Made by a program: the position numbers and the translations under genes. From Nonomuraea montanisoli (GTDB lineage: Bacteria; Actinomycetota; Actinomycetes; Streptosporangiales; Streptosporangiaceae), in contig NZ_JABWGN010000015.1 in assembly GCF_013363975.1 (NCBI RefSeq), positions 62,001-126,000 on the forward strand: DNA of 64,000 nucleotides. The letters run 5' to 3'. The notes beneath the pieces are model-generated. The model ran no database searches and had not been told where the DNA came from. It saw only the letters and a list, made by a program, of their open reading frames with translations. Positions 47,268 to 54,694 of this stretch are shown one piece after another (position 1 is the stretch's first letter; each line of letters starts with the position of its first letter).

Positions 47268-47612
47268 TCAGTGCGTCCAGCGACCGTAGTAGTCGCCCAT
47301 CACCGTCCGGTACTCGGGCTCCTTGAAACGAGCCTCGTCGAACTCCGGAGCGTTCTTGATCTCTTCCTTGGTGCGCGAGACGTGCACCTCGCGCTCCTGG
47401 GGGTCGATCCGGGTGATGACACTCGCCGGCAGCATGACCTTCTTACCGAAGATCCACGGACCGGTGTCGACGACGACGTAGCTCTCGCCGACCTCGTACG
47501 TGGCCTCATCGACGGAACCGATCTTTCCGTCGGTGGCGTGGACGTGGTACCCGGTGATGTCCAGCGCCTGGCCTCGGTCGTAGACGTCAGGTCGATAGTC
47601 CCAGAGCTGCAT
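47268..47612 (-). CDS. PRC-barrel domain protein
   Basis: The 114-residue protein has the PRC-barrel pattern: ITGYHVHATDGKIGSVDEAT, YVVVDTGPWIFGKKVMLPAS and VITRIDPQEREVHVSRTKEE, followed by a short charged C-terminus (YRTVMGDYYGRW). PRC-barrel proteins of this type are typically cytosolic stress proteins in actinobacteria. It has a stress-type promoter 50 bp upstream and a terminator downstream, so it is a one-gene unit. Confidence 0.85.
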   Translation of the reverse strand: MQLWDYRPDVYDRGQALDITGYHVHATDGKIGSVDEATYEVGESYVVVDTGPWIFGKKVMLPASVITRIDPQEREVHVSRTKEEIKNAPEFDEARFKEPEYRTVMGDYYGRWTH

Positions 47613-47661
47613 TGAAGCTCACGTCCTTTCTTCTTCCGTCTCGTACGTTGGCCCCCTCCGA

Positions 47662-47685
47662 CTACCCGGAGCTCGACGGGTAAAC
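47662..47685 (-). promoter_or_regulatory. Stress-sigma type promoter of PRC-barrel gene
   Basis: Minus strand GTTT (47685-47682), 14-bp spacer, GGGTAG (47667-47662), giving a leader of about 45 nt with AAAGGA before the ATG. Confidence 0.6.
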
Positions 47686-47786
47686 CCCGCGCCAAGAATT
47701 CGTCACGTCGAGGCCGCGAAGATCGGCGAAGACATGGCGCTTCTCCTGCCGCTACGATCCGCCACAGTGATCGAAGGAGAGCCCGG

Positions 47787-48602
47787 ATGAGCGAGTGGCC
47801 GCAGGAGGAGTGGGCGCCGCCCGGCGTCGACCCGTCCACGCCCAGCGTCGCCCGCGTCCACGACGCCCTCCTCGGCGGCATGGAGAACTTCGCCGCCGAC
47901 CGGTCCGTCGCCCGGCGGCTGAAGGAGGCCGTGCCCGAGGTGGTGGACCTGGTCTGGTGCGACCGGGCGTTCGTCGGCCGGGTCGTCGACTTCCTCGTCC
48001 GCGAGGCCGGGATCCGGCAGATCGTCGACCTCGGGGCCGGCCTGCCCACCATCGAGAACACCCATGAGGTCGCCCAGTTCGCCGACCCCTCCACCCGCGT
48101 CGTCTACGTGGACGTCGACCCGATGGTGGAGCCGCACGCCCGCGCCATCCTCCGGGGCAACCCGCACGCGACCGCCATCACCGCCGACGCCCGTGACGTC
48201 ACGGCCGTGCTGGGCCACCCCGGGCTGCGGCGGCTCATCGACCTGTCCCGGCCCGTCGGGGTGCTCGCGATCGGGCTGCTGCACCTGTTCCCCGACCAGG
48301 ACGACCCCCACGGGATCGTCCGGCGCTACATGGACGCGCTGCCGCCCGGCAGCCACCTGGCCGCCTCCAACATGCTGGCCTCCGCCAACCCGAAGGCGAA
48401 GGCGCTGGAGGTGATGCTCCAGGCCACGATGGGCACCGGCCACTTCCGCTCCCGCGAGGAGATCGGCCGCTACTTCGACGGGCTCGACCTGGTGGAGCCC
48501 GGCCTGGTCCACTTCCCCGAGTGGCGGCCCGACGACCGGCTGCCCCACCCGCTGGCGAGCTGGGAGCAGCTTCTCGTCGGTGGTGTCGCCCGCAAACCGT
48601 GA
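47787..48602 (+). CDS. SAM-dependent methyltransferase (DUF574/Methyltransf_19)
   Basis: The 271-residue protein follows the actinobacterial Methyltransf_19 family: PSVARVHDALLGGMENFAAD, then RQIVDLGAGLPTIENTHEVA (SAM-binding loop), VVYVDVDPMVEPHARAIL, ITADARDV and PVGVLAIGLLHLFPDQDDPH. These families are very abundant in Streptomyces-like genomes; substrates are unknown. GAAGGAG precedes the ATG. A 17-bp sequence at the 3' end, including the stop, is duplicated (48588-48622). Confidence 0.88.
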   Translation: MSEWPQEEWAPPGVDPSTPSVARVHDALLGGMENFAADRSVARRLKEAVPEVVDLVWCDRAFVGRVVDFLVREAGIRQIVDLGAGLPTIENTHEVAQFADPSTRVVYVDVDPMVEPHARAILRGNPHATAITADARDVTAVLGHPGLRRLIDLSRPVGVLAIGLLHLFPDQDDPHGIVRRYMDALPPGSHLAASNMLASANPKAKALEVMLQATMGTGHFRSREEIGRYFDGLDLVEPGLVHFPEWRPDDRLPHPLASWEQLLVGGVARKP

Positions 48603-48622
48603 CAAGCCCGCAAACCGTGACA
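48588..48622 (+). repeat. 17-bp direct repeat over a stop codon
   Basis: GCCCGCAAACCGTGACA occurs at 48588-48604 and 48606-48622 (18-bp period). The first copy includes the methyltransferase stop; the second supplies the GTGACA that serves as -35 for the downstream leader promoter. Confidence 0.85.
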
Positions 48623-48800
48623 GGACTGTGGCCGCGTCGCTAGGGTGGGGGACGTGCCGCGCAACCTGATCTGCTCCCCGCCGCCCGCCCTGTAGCGGGC
48701 GGCCTCCTCTGCTGACATCTCGCCGGGTCTGAGCCGATCCGGGGGTGGTCGCCGCCCGCGTACGGGCCCCTTCCGACCACTCCACCCGGAGAGATCTGTC
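48617..48800 (+). promoter_or_regulatory. Leaderless promoter and structured leader of the first DMT transporter
   Basis: GTGACA (48617-48622), 18-bp spacer, TAGGGT (48641-48646), 7 nt, then the GTG of a 13-codon ORF. GCCGCCCGC (48680-48688) pairs with GCGGGCGGC (48695-48703), with the leader stop codon beside the loop. A second long stem, GTGGTCG (48745-48751) with CGACCAC (48774-48780), encloses an inner CCCG-CGTA-CGGG hairpin. GGAGAG precedes the transporter ATG at 48801. The layout is that of a translation-coupled attenuator. Confidence 0.6.
48654..48695 (+). CDS. Leader peptide MPRNLICSPPPAL
   Basis: A 13-codon ORF (GTG start, TAG stop) beginning exactly 7 nt after a TAGGGT -10 box, so it should be translated from a leaderless mRNA. 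It encodes three consecutive prolines near the end, a sequence on which ribosomes slow without EF-P. Its stop lies next to the loop of a hairpin, 105 bp before the transporter. It is judged a regulatory uORF, not a functional protein. Confidence 0.55.
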   Translation: MPRNLICSPPPAL

Positions 48801-49682
48801 ATGACTGCTGTCCCCGCTTCCCTTTCCGCGCGCCGGGGAGCCCTCTACATGTCCGCGGCGGCGGCCGCCTGGGGAACCGGCGGCGCCGCGGGATCCCTGC
48901 TGTTCCAGACCGCCGGGCTCGGCCCGGCCGGCGTCTCCCTGTGGCGCTACGCCCTCGGCGCGGCGTTCCTCCTCGGCATCCTCCGGCTCACCGGCGGCTC
49001 CCTCCCGCGGCTCAGCGCCCGGGTGGTCGTCGTCGGCGCCGGGATGGCCGTCTACCAGGCCGCCTACTTCGCCGCCATCGAGCGCTCCGGCGTCGCCGTC
49101 GCGACCGTCGTGACGATGGGCGCCACCCCGGTCATCACCGAGCTGGGCGGGCGGCTGCTGCTCGGCGAGCGGTCCGGCCGCACCGGCCTGCTGGCGCTGG
49201 CCGCCGCGCTGGCCGGGCTGTTCCTGCTCACGGGCGAGAGCGTGCTCGCGGGCGGCGGCCGGCTCGGCGGCGTCGGGTACTCCCTGCTGTCGGCCGCCGG
49301 GTACGCCGCGGTGACGCTGTACTCACGGCGGCACCGGGACGACTCCGGCGCCATGGCCGCGGGCGGCTTCGTCGTCGGCGCGCTGTGCCTGGCGCCGTTC
49401 GCGCTGGTCGGCGGTGCCGTGCCCGAGCCGAGCCTGACCAGCGCGGCGCTGCTGCTCTATCTCGGCGCGGTGCCGACGGCGCTGGCCTACGCGCTGTTCT
49501 TCCGGGCGCTGACCGCGCTGCGGGCCGCCACGGTGTCGGTCATCTCCCTCGGCGAGGCCGTCTTCGCGGCCGTGCTCGGCGTGCTGCTGTTCGGCGAGCG
49601 GCTGAGCGTGCTCGGCTGGGCGGGCTGCGCGCTCCTCACGGCCGCCGTCGTGCTGCCGGCCGTACGTCCCGAGCAGCGCTGA
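48801..49682 (+). CDS. EamA/DMT-superfamily exporter
   Basis: The 293-residue protein has ten hydrophobic segments in two EamA repeats. The first includes AAAAAWGTGGAAGSLLFQ and VYQAAYFAAIERSGVAVATV; the second includes GYAAVTLYSRRH and ALRAATVSVISLGEAVFAAV with LGVLLFGERLSVLGWAG. Members export amino acids or metabolites (RhtA/YdcZ-like). The PPP leader peptide upstream suggests that expression responds to translation conditions or amino-acid supply. Substrate not known. Confidence 0.88.
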   Translation: MTAVPASLSARRGALYMSAAAAAWGTGGAAGSLLFQTAGLGPAGVSLWRYALGAAFLLGILRLTGGSLPRLSARVVVVGAGMAVYQAAYFAAIERSGVAVATVVTMGATPVITELGGRLLLGERSGRTGLLALAAALAGLFLLTGESVLAGGGRLGGVGYSLLSAAGYAAVTLYSRRHRDDSGAMAAGGFVVGALCLAPFALVGGAVPEPSLTSAALLLYLGAVPTALAYALFFRALTALRAATVSVISLGEAVFAAVLGVLLFGERLSVLGWAGCALLTAAVVLPAVRPEQR

Positions 49683-49750
49683 CACGCCGAACCGGGGGAG
49701 CGGGGCGGCGGCGCGGGACGCCGGGCATGTCCCCGCATGGGTTAGGGTCC

Positions 49751-49773
49751 GGTACGGCGACGCATGCCGTACC
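49751..49773. promoter_or_regulatory. Inverted repeat upstream of secA2
   Basis: GGTACGGC (49751-49758) and GCCGTACC (49766-49773) form an 8-bp inverted repeat with a 7-nt spacer. It could end the DMT transcript or act as an operator. Confidence 0.4.
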
Positions 49774-49857
49774 GTCGCTCCGCTCCCCACTTCGGACACA
49801 CTTGTGGAGGTGGGCACGAGGGGAACGCGGCCGGGCAGAGCGCGCGTTGGAGGGACT

Positions 49858-52062
49858 GTGGCGTCGATTTCCGGAATCTTGAAGAACCTCCTGGACCGTC
49901 CGGGAGGGGTGAGTCTGGGCCCGTACCAGAAGGTCGTCAAGGCGGCCGGCGCGCTGGCCGGTTCGATCGGCGCCCTGGACGAGCTGCCCCGCCCCGCGAT
50001 GGACGACCTGGCGAGGTTCTGCGCCGTCGCCCGGGAGGCCGCCGACCGCTCGCTCGGGCTCCGGCCGTACGACGCGCAGCTCCTCGGCACGCTCGCGCTG
50101 CTCGACGGCAAGGTCGCCGAGATGGCGACCGGCGAGGGCAAGACGCTGTCCGGCGCGATGGCCGCCGCCGGCTACGCCCTTCAGGGCAAGCGCGTGCACG
50201 TCATGTCCGTCAACGACTACCTGGCCCGGCGCGACGCCGAGTGGATGGCGCCGTTCTACGCGGCCATGGGCGTGACGGTCGGCTGGGTCGGGCAGTCCTC
50301 CACCCACGAGGAGCGCCGCGAGGCGTACGCGAAGGACGTCACCTACGGCGCCGTCAGCGAGATGGGCTTCGACGTGCTGCGCGACCGCCTGCGCACCGAC
50401 CCGGCCGAGCTGATCGTGCCCGCCCCCGAGGTCGTGCTGGTGGACGAGGCCGACTCCGTGCTGGTGGACGAGGCCCGCGTGCCGCTCGTCATGGCCGGCG
50501 CCTCCGACGCCGGCAGCGCCGTGCCCGAGATGGCCGCCCTGGTCAGGCAGCTCGTCCGCGGCTACCACTACGAGGTGGACGACCAGGCGCGCAACGTCTA
50601 CCTGACCCCCAAGGGCGCCGACACGGTCGAGAACCTGCTGTCCGTCGACCTCTACGACGAGAACGAGCCCGGCACGCTCATCGAGCTCAACCTCGCCCTG
50701 CACGCCCACGTCCTGCTCACCCGCGACGTCGACTACATCGTCCGCGACGGCAAGGTGCAGCTCATCAACGCCTCCCGCGGCCGGGTCGCGCTGCTCCAGC
50801 GCTGGCCCGACGGCCTCCAGGCCGCCGTGGAGGCCAAGGAGGCGCTGGCGCCCAGCGAGAAGGGCGAGATCCTCGACTCCATCACCGTGCAGGGCCTCAT
50901 CCGCCGGTACCCGCACATCTGCGGCATGACCGGCACGGCCGTCGCGGTCAGCGAGCAGCTCGGCGAGTTCTACGGGCTCAAGGTCGCCGTCATCCCGTCC
51001 AACCGACCCTGCGTCCGCGAGGACGAGCCCGACCGCGTCTACCCGGACGTGCCCGAGAAGGAGGCCGCGCTCGTCGAGGAGATCCAGGCCGTCCACGCCA
51101 CCGGCCGGCCCATCCTCATCGGCACCCTGGACGTGGCCGAGTCGGAGAACCTGGCCCGCCTGCTGCGGCGGCGCGAGCTCGACCCGGTCGTGCTCAACGC
51201 CAAGAACGACGCCGAGGAGGCGTCGATCATCGCCCGGGCCGGCGAGCGCGACGCCATCACCGTCTCCACGCAGATGGCCGGGCGCGGCACCGACATCCGC
51301 CTCGGCGACGGCGTGCCCGAGCTGGGCGGCCTGTACGTGATCGGCTCCGGCCGCCACGCCAGCAGCCGCCTCGACGATCAGCTCCGCGGCCGGGCCGGGC
51401 GGCAGGGAGACCCCGGCGGCTCGGTGTTCTTCGTCAGCATGCGCGACGACCTGGTCACCCAGTTCGCGCCCGACGAGCGGCCGCCCGCCCCCGACCCCGA
51501 CGGCGTGGTCCGGCACCGCCGCGGCGCCTACGTCGTCGCCCACGCCCAGCGCGTCGCCGAGGGCGTCAACCTGCAGATCCACCGCAACACCTGGCGCTAC
51601 ACCCGGCTGCTGGAGCAGCAGCGCGAGCTCATCCTGGAGTGGCGCGACAAGGTCCTGCACGGCGACGCCGCCGCGCGGGCGCTGGCCGAGGGCGACCCCG
51701 AGCGGTGGGCGTCCATGCCCGAGGACACCCGCGAGGAGACGGCCCGGCAGATCGTGCTGCACGCCATCGACCGCTGCTGGACCGAGCACCTGGCGTTCCT
51801 CACCGACCTGCGCGAGGGCATCCACCTGCGGGCCCTGGGCCGGATGAGCCCGATCGACGAGTTCCACCGGGAGGCGGTCGCCGAGTACAAGGCGATGCTG
51901 GCGGAGGTGGAGCGGCGCTCGCTGGAGGCGTTCGAGGCGCCCGAGCCCGACCTGAGGCGGCCCACGGCGACCTGGACGTACATGGTGCAGGACAACCCGT
52001 TCGGCACCGAGTGGGACCGCATCCTCAAGCGCATGGGACCGGACGGCCGCCGTCGCGGATGA
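49858..52062 (+). CDS. secA2: Accessory Sec translocase ATPase SecA2
   Basis: The 734-residue motor has the SecA DEAD core: Q-motif-like LRPYDAQLLGTLALL, Walker A VAEMATGEGKTLS, DEAD in VVLVDEADSVLVDEARVPLV, PPXD-like acidic region, ICGMTGTAV, NAKNDAEEASIIARAG and AMAGRGTDIRLGDGVPELGG, then RGRAGRQGDPGGSVFFVSM. It lacks the C-terminal linker and zinc-binding tail of SecA1 and is about 170 residues shorter, as expected for actinobacterial SecA2. It exports a subset of proteins, sometimes without canonical signal peptides. GTG 49858 is preferred (GGAGG nearby); GTG 49804 is in frame. No accessory secY or glycosylated substrate is in the neighbourhood. Confidence 0.93.
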   Translation: MASISGILKNLLDRPGGVSLGPYQKVVKAAGALAGSIGALDELPRPAMDDLARFCAVAREAADRSLGLRPYDAQLLGTLALLDGKVAEMATGEGKTLSGAMAAAGYALQGKRVHVMSVNDYLARRDAEWMAPFYAAMGVTVGWVGQSSTHEERREAYAKDVTYGAVSEMGFDVLRDRLRTDPAELIVPAPEVVLVDEADSVLVDEARVPLVMAGASDAGSAVPEMAALVRQLVRGYHYEVDDQARNVYLTPKGADTVENLLSVDLYDENEPGTLIELNLALHAHVLLTRDVDYIVRDGKVQLINASRGRVALLQRWPDGLQAAVEAKEALAPSEKGEILDSITVQGLIRRYPHICGMTGTAVAVSEQLGEFYGLKVAVIPSNRPCVREDEPDRVYPDVPEKEAALVEEIQAVHATGRPILIGTLDVAESENLARLLRRRELDPVVLNAKNDAEEASIIARAGERDAITVSTQMAGRGTDIRLGDGVPELGGLYVIGSGRHASSRLDDQLRGRAGRQGDPGGSVFFVSMRDDLVTQFAPDERPPAPDPDGVVRHRRGAYVVAHAQRVAEGVNLQIHRNTWRYTRLLEQQRELILEWRDKVLHGDAAARALAEGDPERWASMPEDTREETARQIVLHAIDRCWTEHLAFLTDLREGIHLRALGRMSPIDEFHREAVAEYKAMLAEVERRSLEAFEAPEPDLRRPTATWTYMVQDNPFGTEWDRILKRMGPDGRRRG

Positions 52063-52068
52063 TTGCCC

Positions 52069-52099
52069 GCCGTACCTGACGGAAGGTGGCAGGTACGGC
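52069..52099. terminator. Inverted repeat after secA2
   Basis: GCCGTACCTG (52069-52078) pairs with CAGGTACGGC (52090-52099) over an 11-nt loop. It sits just after secA2 and 15 bp before the VOC gene. It could be a terminator or an operator of the latter. Confidence 0.5.
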
Positions 52100-52114
52100 T
52101 GGGAGGCTTGAGCC

Positions 52115-52492
52115 ATGACAACGAAGGCGAAGCTCCTGGCCGTCACCCTCGACTGCGCGGAGCCCAAGAAACTGGCCGAGTTCTACCACCAGGTCACCGG
52201 CTTCGACGTGCAGTACTCCGAGGACGAGTACGCCGCGGTCGGCAACGGCACCACAGCCATCTACTTCGGCCGGGTCCCCGAGCGCGAGCCCGCCCCCTGG
52301 CCCGGCCCGGCCAAGCAGTTCCACCTCGACTTCCGGGTGCCCGACGTGGAGAAGGCGGTCGAGGAGTACATCGCGCTGGGGGCGACCAAGCCCGACTTCC
52401 AGCCCGGCGTCAGCGAGGAGGAGGGCGTCCGCTGGATCGTGCTGCGCGACCCCGAGGGGCACCTGTTCTGCGTGTGCCCCGACCAGTCCTGA
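52115..52492 (+). CDS. VOC-family (glyoxalase-like) protein
   Basis: The 125-residue protein has two beta-alpha-beta-beta-beta modules: LAVTLDCAEPKKLAEFYHQV (first metal side) and LDFRVPDVEKAVEEYIALGA, ending WIVLRDPEGHLFCVCPD with the D-P-E-G-(H/N)-x-F motif. It belongs to the antibiotic-binding/dioxygenase superfamily with unknown ligand. One normal metal ligand (His in the first module) is replaced by Asp/Cys (TLDCAEP), so metal catalysis may be lost. Confidence 0.88.
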   Translation: MTTKAKLLAVTLDCAEPKKLAEFYHQVTGFDVQYSEDEYAAVGNGTTAIYFGRVPEREPAPWPGPAKQFHLDFRVPDVEKAVEEYIALGATKPDFQPGVSEEEGVRWIVLRDPEGHLFCVCPDQS

Positions 52493-52505
52493 CGCCCCTG
52501 GCTCA

Positions 52506-52563
52506 AGGGTGAATTGTCCTAAAGGATGATTCCTGCGCTCCGCTTCCCTCATAAGCTGGAGCA
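52506..52563 (+). promoter_or_regulatory. Promoter of the second DMT transporter, imperfect palindrome and leaderless -10
   Basis: GAATTGTCCT-AA-AGGATGATTC (52511-52532) is an imperfect palindrome. TAAGCT (52552-52557) lies 6 nt before the ATG (52564) of a short ORF, so the mRNA is probably leaderless at that ORF. Confidence 0.45.
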
Positions 52564-52605
52564 ATGCTCCTCCACGTTCCCCCGCCCCTGCGTGGGCGCC
52601 GATGA
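52564..52605 (+). CDS. Leader peptide MLLHVPPPLRGRR
   Basis: A 13-codon ORF with VPPPL in the middle. It begins 6 nt after the TAAGCT -10, and its TGA overlaps the ATG of the downstream transporter (ATGA). Ribosomes translating it would reach the transporter start directly. It resembles the leader at 48654 in length, in leaderless start and in the Pro-Pro-Pro followed closely by Leu, but not in the rest of its sequence. Confidence 0.5.
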   Translation: MLLHVPPPLRGRR

Positions 52606-53486
52606 CCTGGGCCGGACTCCTCATCGCCCTGCTCGGCGCCCTGGGATACGCGCTCGGGGCCGCCCTGCAACAGTTCGAGGCCGTGGCGGCCGGCGCCTCG
52701 CTCAAGCTGGTGCGACGGCCCCGCTGGTGGATCGGCGGGGTCATCGGGTTCGCCGGGGCGAGCCTGCACGCCGTGGCGCTCAGCTTCGCGCCGCTGGTCG
52801 CGGTGCAGCCCATCAGCGTGGCCACGCTCGTGTTCGCCGTGCCGCTGGCCGCGCTGATGTACGGACGGCGGCCGTACCGGGCCGAGATCCTCGGCTCGAT
52901 CGCCGTGGCCGTCGGGCTCGTGTGGCTCATGCTGCTCGTGCCGGCCCACAACGTCACCCCGCACCTCGGCGACGGCGCCGCGCTCGCGTTCATCGGCGTG
53001 ATCGCGGCGATCGCGGTGGCCGCCGAGCTGGTCTCCCGCCGGCTGCGGGGCCCCGCCAAGGCGCTGCTGATGTCGGTGGGGGCGGGGGCCGTCACGGCCA
53101 GCGTGTCCACGTTCGTGCGCGTGGTGGGCGGCGGCATGCAGGGCGACTGGAGCAGGCTGCTGCACTGGTTCACGCTGGCCGTGCCGGTGCTGCTGGTCTG
53201 CGCGGTGGTGCTGCTCCAGCGCTCGTACGCCGTCGGCTACTTCGGCATCGCGTACGCGGGCGTCCAGGTCGTCGACCCGGTCACCTCCGTGCTGGCCGGT
53301 GCGATCCTGCTGGGCGAGCCGCTGCCGGCGAGCCCCTCCACGGCGATCCCGGCGCTGCTCGCCGGGGCGCTGACCGTCGCCGGCACGATCACGCTCGGGC
53401 GGCTGGCCCCCGACCACTCGCGGCCCGCCGCGGTGGAGTCCATTCCAGCACCTCCCGCATTGACCGCAGCATCAGATCGGAGCTGA
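52602..53486 (+). CDS. DMT-superfamily transporter (NIPA/EamA-like)
   Basis: The 294-residue protein begins MTWAGLLIALLGALGYALGA, typical of DMT transporters. It has about nine hydrophobic segments, including IGFAGASLHAVALSFAPLVAVQPI, TLVFAVPLAALMYGRRP and VQVVDPVTSVLAGAILLGEP. These match the actinobacterial DMT group related to NIPA magnesium/metabolite transporters. Its last 98 nt overlap the 3' end of the convergent FAD monooxygenase. The start codon overlaps the stop of a PPP-encoding leader ORF. Confidence 0.85.
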   Translation: MTWAGLLIALLGALGYALGAALQQFEAVAAGASLKLVRRPRWWIGGVIGFAGASLHAVALSFAPLVAVQPISVATLVFAVPLAALMYGRRPYRAEILGSIAVAVGLVWLMLLVPAHNVTPHLGDGAALAFIGVIAAIAVAAELVSRRLRGPAKALLMSVGAGAVTASVSTFVRVVGGGMQGDWSRLLHWFTLAVPVLLVCAVVLLQRSYAVGYFGIAYAGVQVVDPVTSVLAGAILLGEPLPASPSTAIPALLAGALTVAGTITLGRLAPDHSRPAAVESIPAPPALTAASDRS

Positions 53487-54600
53487 GCCGGGACGCGAGG
53501 GCCATGCCCGCCTCGCGCAGCGACACCGCGACCGGATTGTGGAGCTTCGTCGCCCGGCAGACCGCCGTCGAGCGGCGCATGATCGTGCTCGTCCGCTCCA
53601 GCCGGGCGGCCGAGTAGGCGGCCAGCCCACTGCCGCCCACCACGGAATCCGCCCCGTCTCCGACCGCGTGCGCCGGCCCGTCTCCGACCGCGTGCGCCAG
53701 CACGACCGCGTCCTCGATGGCCTGGCAGGCGCCCTGGCCCAGGTTCGGCGTCATCGGGTGGGCCGCGTCGCCCACCAGCGCCACCCGGCCCCGGTGGAAG
53801 GCCGGCAGCGGCGTGGCGAACGCGTGCACGTCGCTCCGCACGATCCGCTCCGGCCGTACGGCGGCCAGCAGTGACGGGATCGGCTCGTGCCAGCCGCCGA
53901 ACCGGCGCAGCAGCTCCTCCCGCTCGTCCCCGTGGGCGGCGCCCTCGGGAGCCAGGTCCGTGGCGTAGAAGTAGACGACGTCGTCGGCCAGGAGATGGGC
54001 GCCGAACAGCCGGCCCCTGCCCCACGTCTCGGTGCTGGGCAGCGGGCGGCCGTCCCACGGCACCAGCCCGCGCCAGGCCGTCACCCCCGCGTACACGGGG
54101 CCCGGATGGCCGGGGAAGAGCGCGCGGCGGGTCGCCGAGCGGATGCCGTCGGCGGCCACGACCAGATCGGCCGCGTGCTCGCCCGTGTCCGTGCGCACGA
54201 CTCCCGTGGCGGCGTCCACACCGGTCACGGTGACGCCCAGGCGCGGGGCGTCCGCACCCAGCGCCTCCACCAGCAGGTCCACCAGCGTGGCCCGCGCGAG
54301 CAGGACCACCGAGTCGTCGAACTCCTCCTGGGCCCTGTCCACCGTCGTGTGCGCCAGCCACCGCCCGTCGGGGCGGCGGACGCCCACCCGCCCCTGCACC
54401 CGCGACAGCGCCCGGACCCGGTCGCCGAGCCCGAGCGTGTCCAGGGCGCGCAGCGCGTTCACCGCGATGCCGAGCCCCGAGCCGACCGGCTCCAGCCGCG
54501 CGGCGCGCTCCAGCACCGTCACGTCCCACCCCGCCCGGCGCAGCGCGATCCCCGCGCTCAGCCCGCCGATCCCCGCCCCGATCACCACAGCAGCCGGCAT
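53389..54600 (-). CDS. FAD-dependent aromatic-ring monooxygenase
   Basis: The 403-residue flavoprotein has VVIGAGIGGLSAGIALRRAG (GxGxxG, residues 4-24), the DG motif DLVVAADGIRSATR near 155, and the GD motif GRVALVGDAAHPMTPNLGQG near 280. This identifies a class A (PHBH-like) NADH/FAD hydroxylase, close to salicylate/6-hydroxynicotinate type enzymes. ATG 54600 has AAGGAGG 5 nt upstream. Residues near 300-320 hold an eight-residue tandem repeat (AHAVGDGP/AHAVGDGA) encoded by a 24-bp DNA repeat. It faces a TetR gene across three operators. Confidence 0.9.
   Translation of the reverse strand: MPAAVVIGAGIGGLSAGIALRRAGWDVTVLERAARLEPVGSGLGIAVNALRALDTLGLGDRVRALSRVQGRVGVRRPDGRWLAHTTVDRAQEEFDDSVVLLARATLVDLLVEALGADAPRLGVTVTGVDAATGVVRTDTGEHAADLVVAADGIRSATRRALFPGHPGPVYAGVTAWRGLVPWDGRPLPSTETWGRGRLFGAHLLADDVVYFYATDLAPEGAAHGDEREELLRRFGGWHEPIPSLLAAVRPERIVRSDVHAFATPLPAFHRGRVALVGDAAHPMTPNLGQGACQAIEDAVVLAHAVGDGPAHAVGDGADSVVGGSGLAAYSAARLERTSTIMRRSTAVCRATKLHNPVAVSLREAGMALASRLSSDLMLRSMREVLEWTPPRRAASGRGPAARA
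53653..53698 (-). repeat. 24-bp in-frame tandem repeat
   Basis: CCCGTCTCCGACCGCGTGC and the following GCC occur at 53653-53674 and 53677-53698, duplicating AHAVGDG in the monooxygenase. Confidence 0.85.
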
Positions 54601-54613
54601 CGCCGCCTCCTTC

Positions 54614-54670
54614 ACTACGTCTGTAGTTTCACGGTACTACGGATGTAGTGTCGATGACTACAGGTGTAGT
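54614..54670. promoter_or_regulatory. Triple TetR operator in the divergent promoter region
   Basis: ACTACNNNNGTAGT occurs three times: 54614-54627, 54636-54649 and 54657-54670, at spacings of 22 and 21 bp. The array covers the monooxygenase promoter and lies just before TAGGAT (54681-54686) of the TetR gene. Confidence 0.8.
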
Positions 54671-54694
54671 TGGCGCCCCGTAGGATCGGTGACC

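Noticed and set aside
49636..52167. An 843-codon minus-strand frame opposite secA2
   Set aside because: Low-complexity Val/Gly/His/Arg composition with no motif; the plus strand carries all SecA motifs in order.
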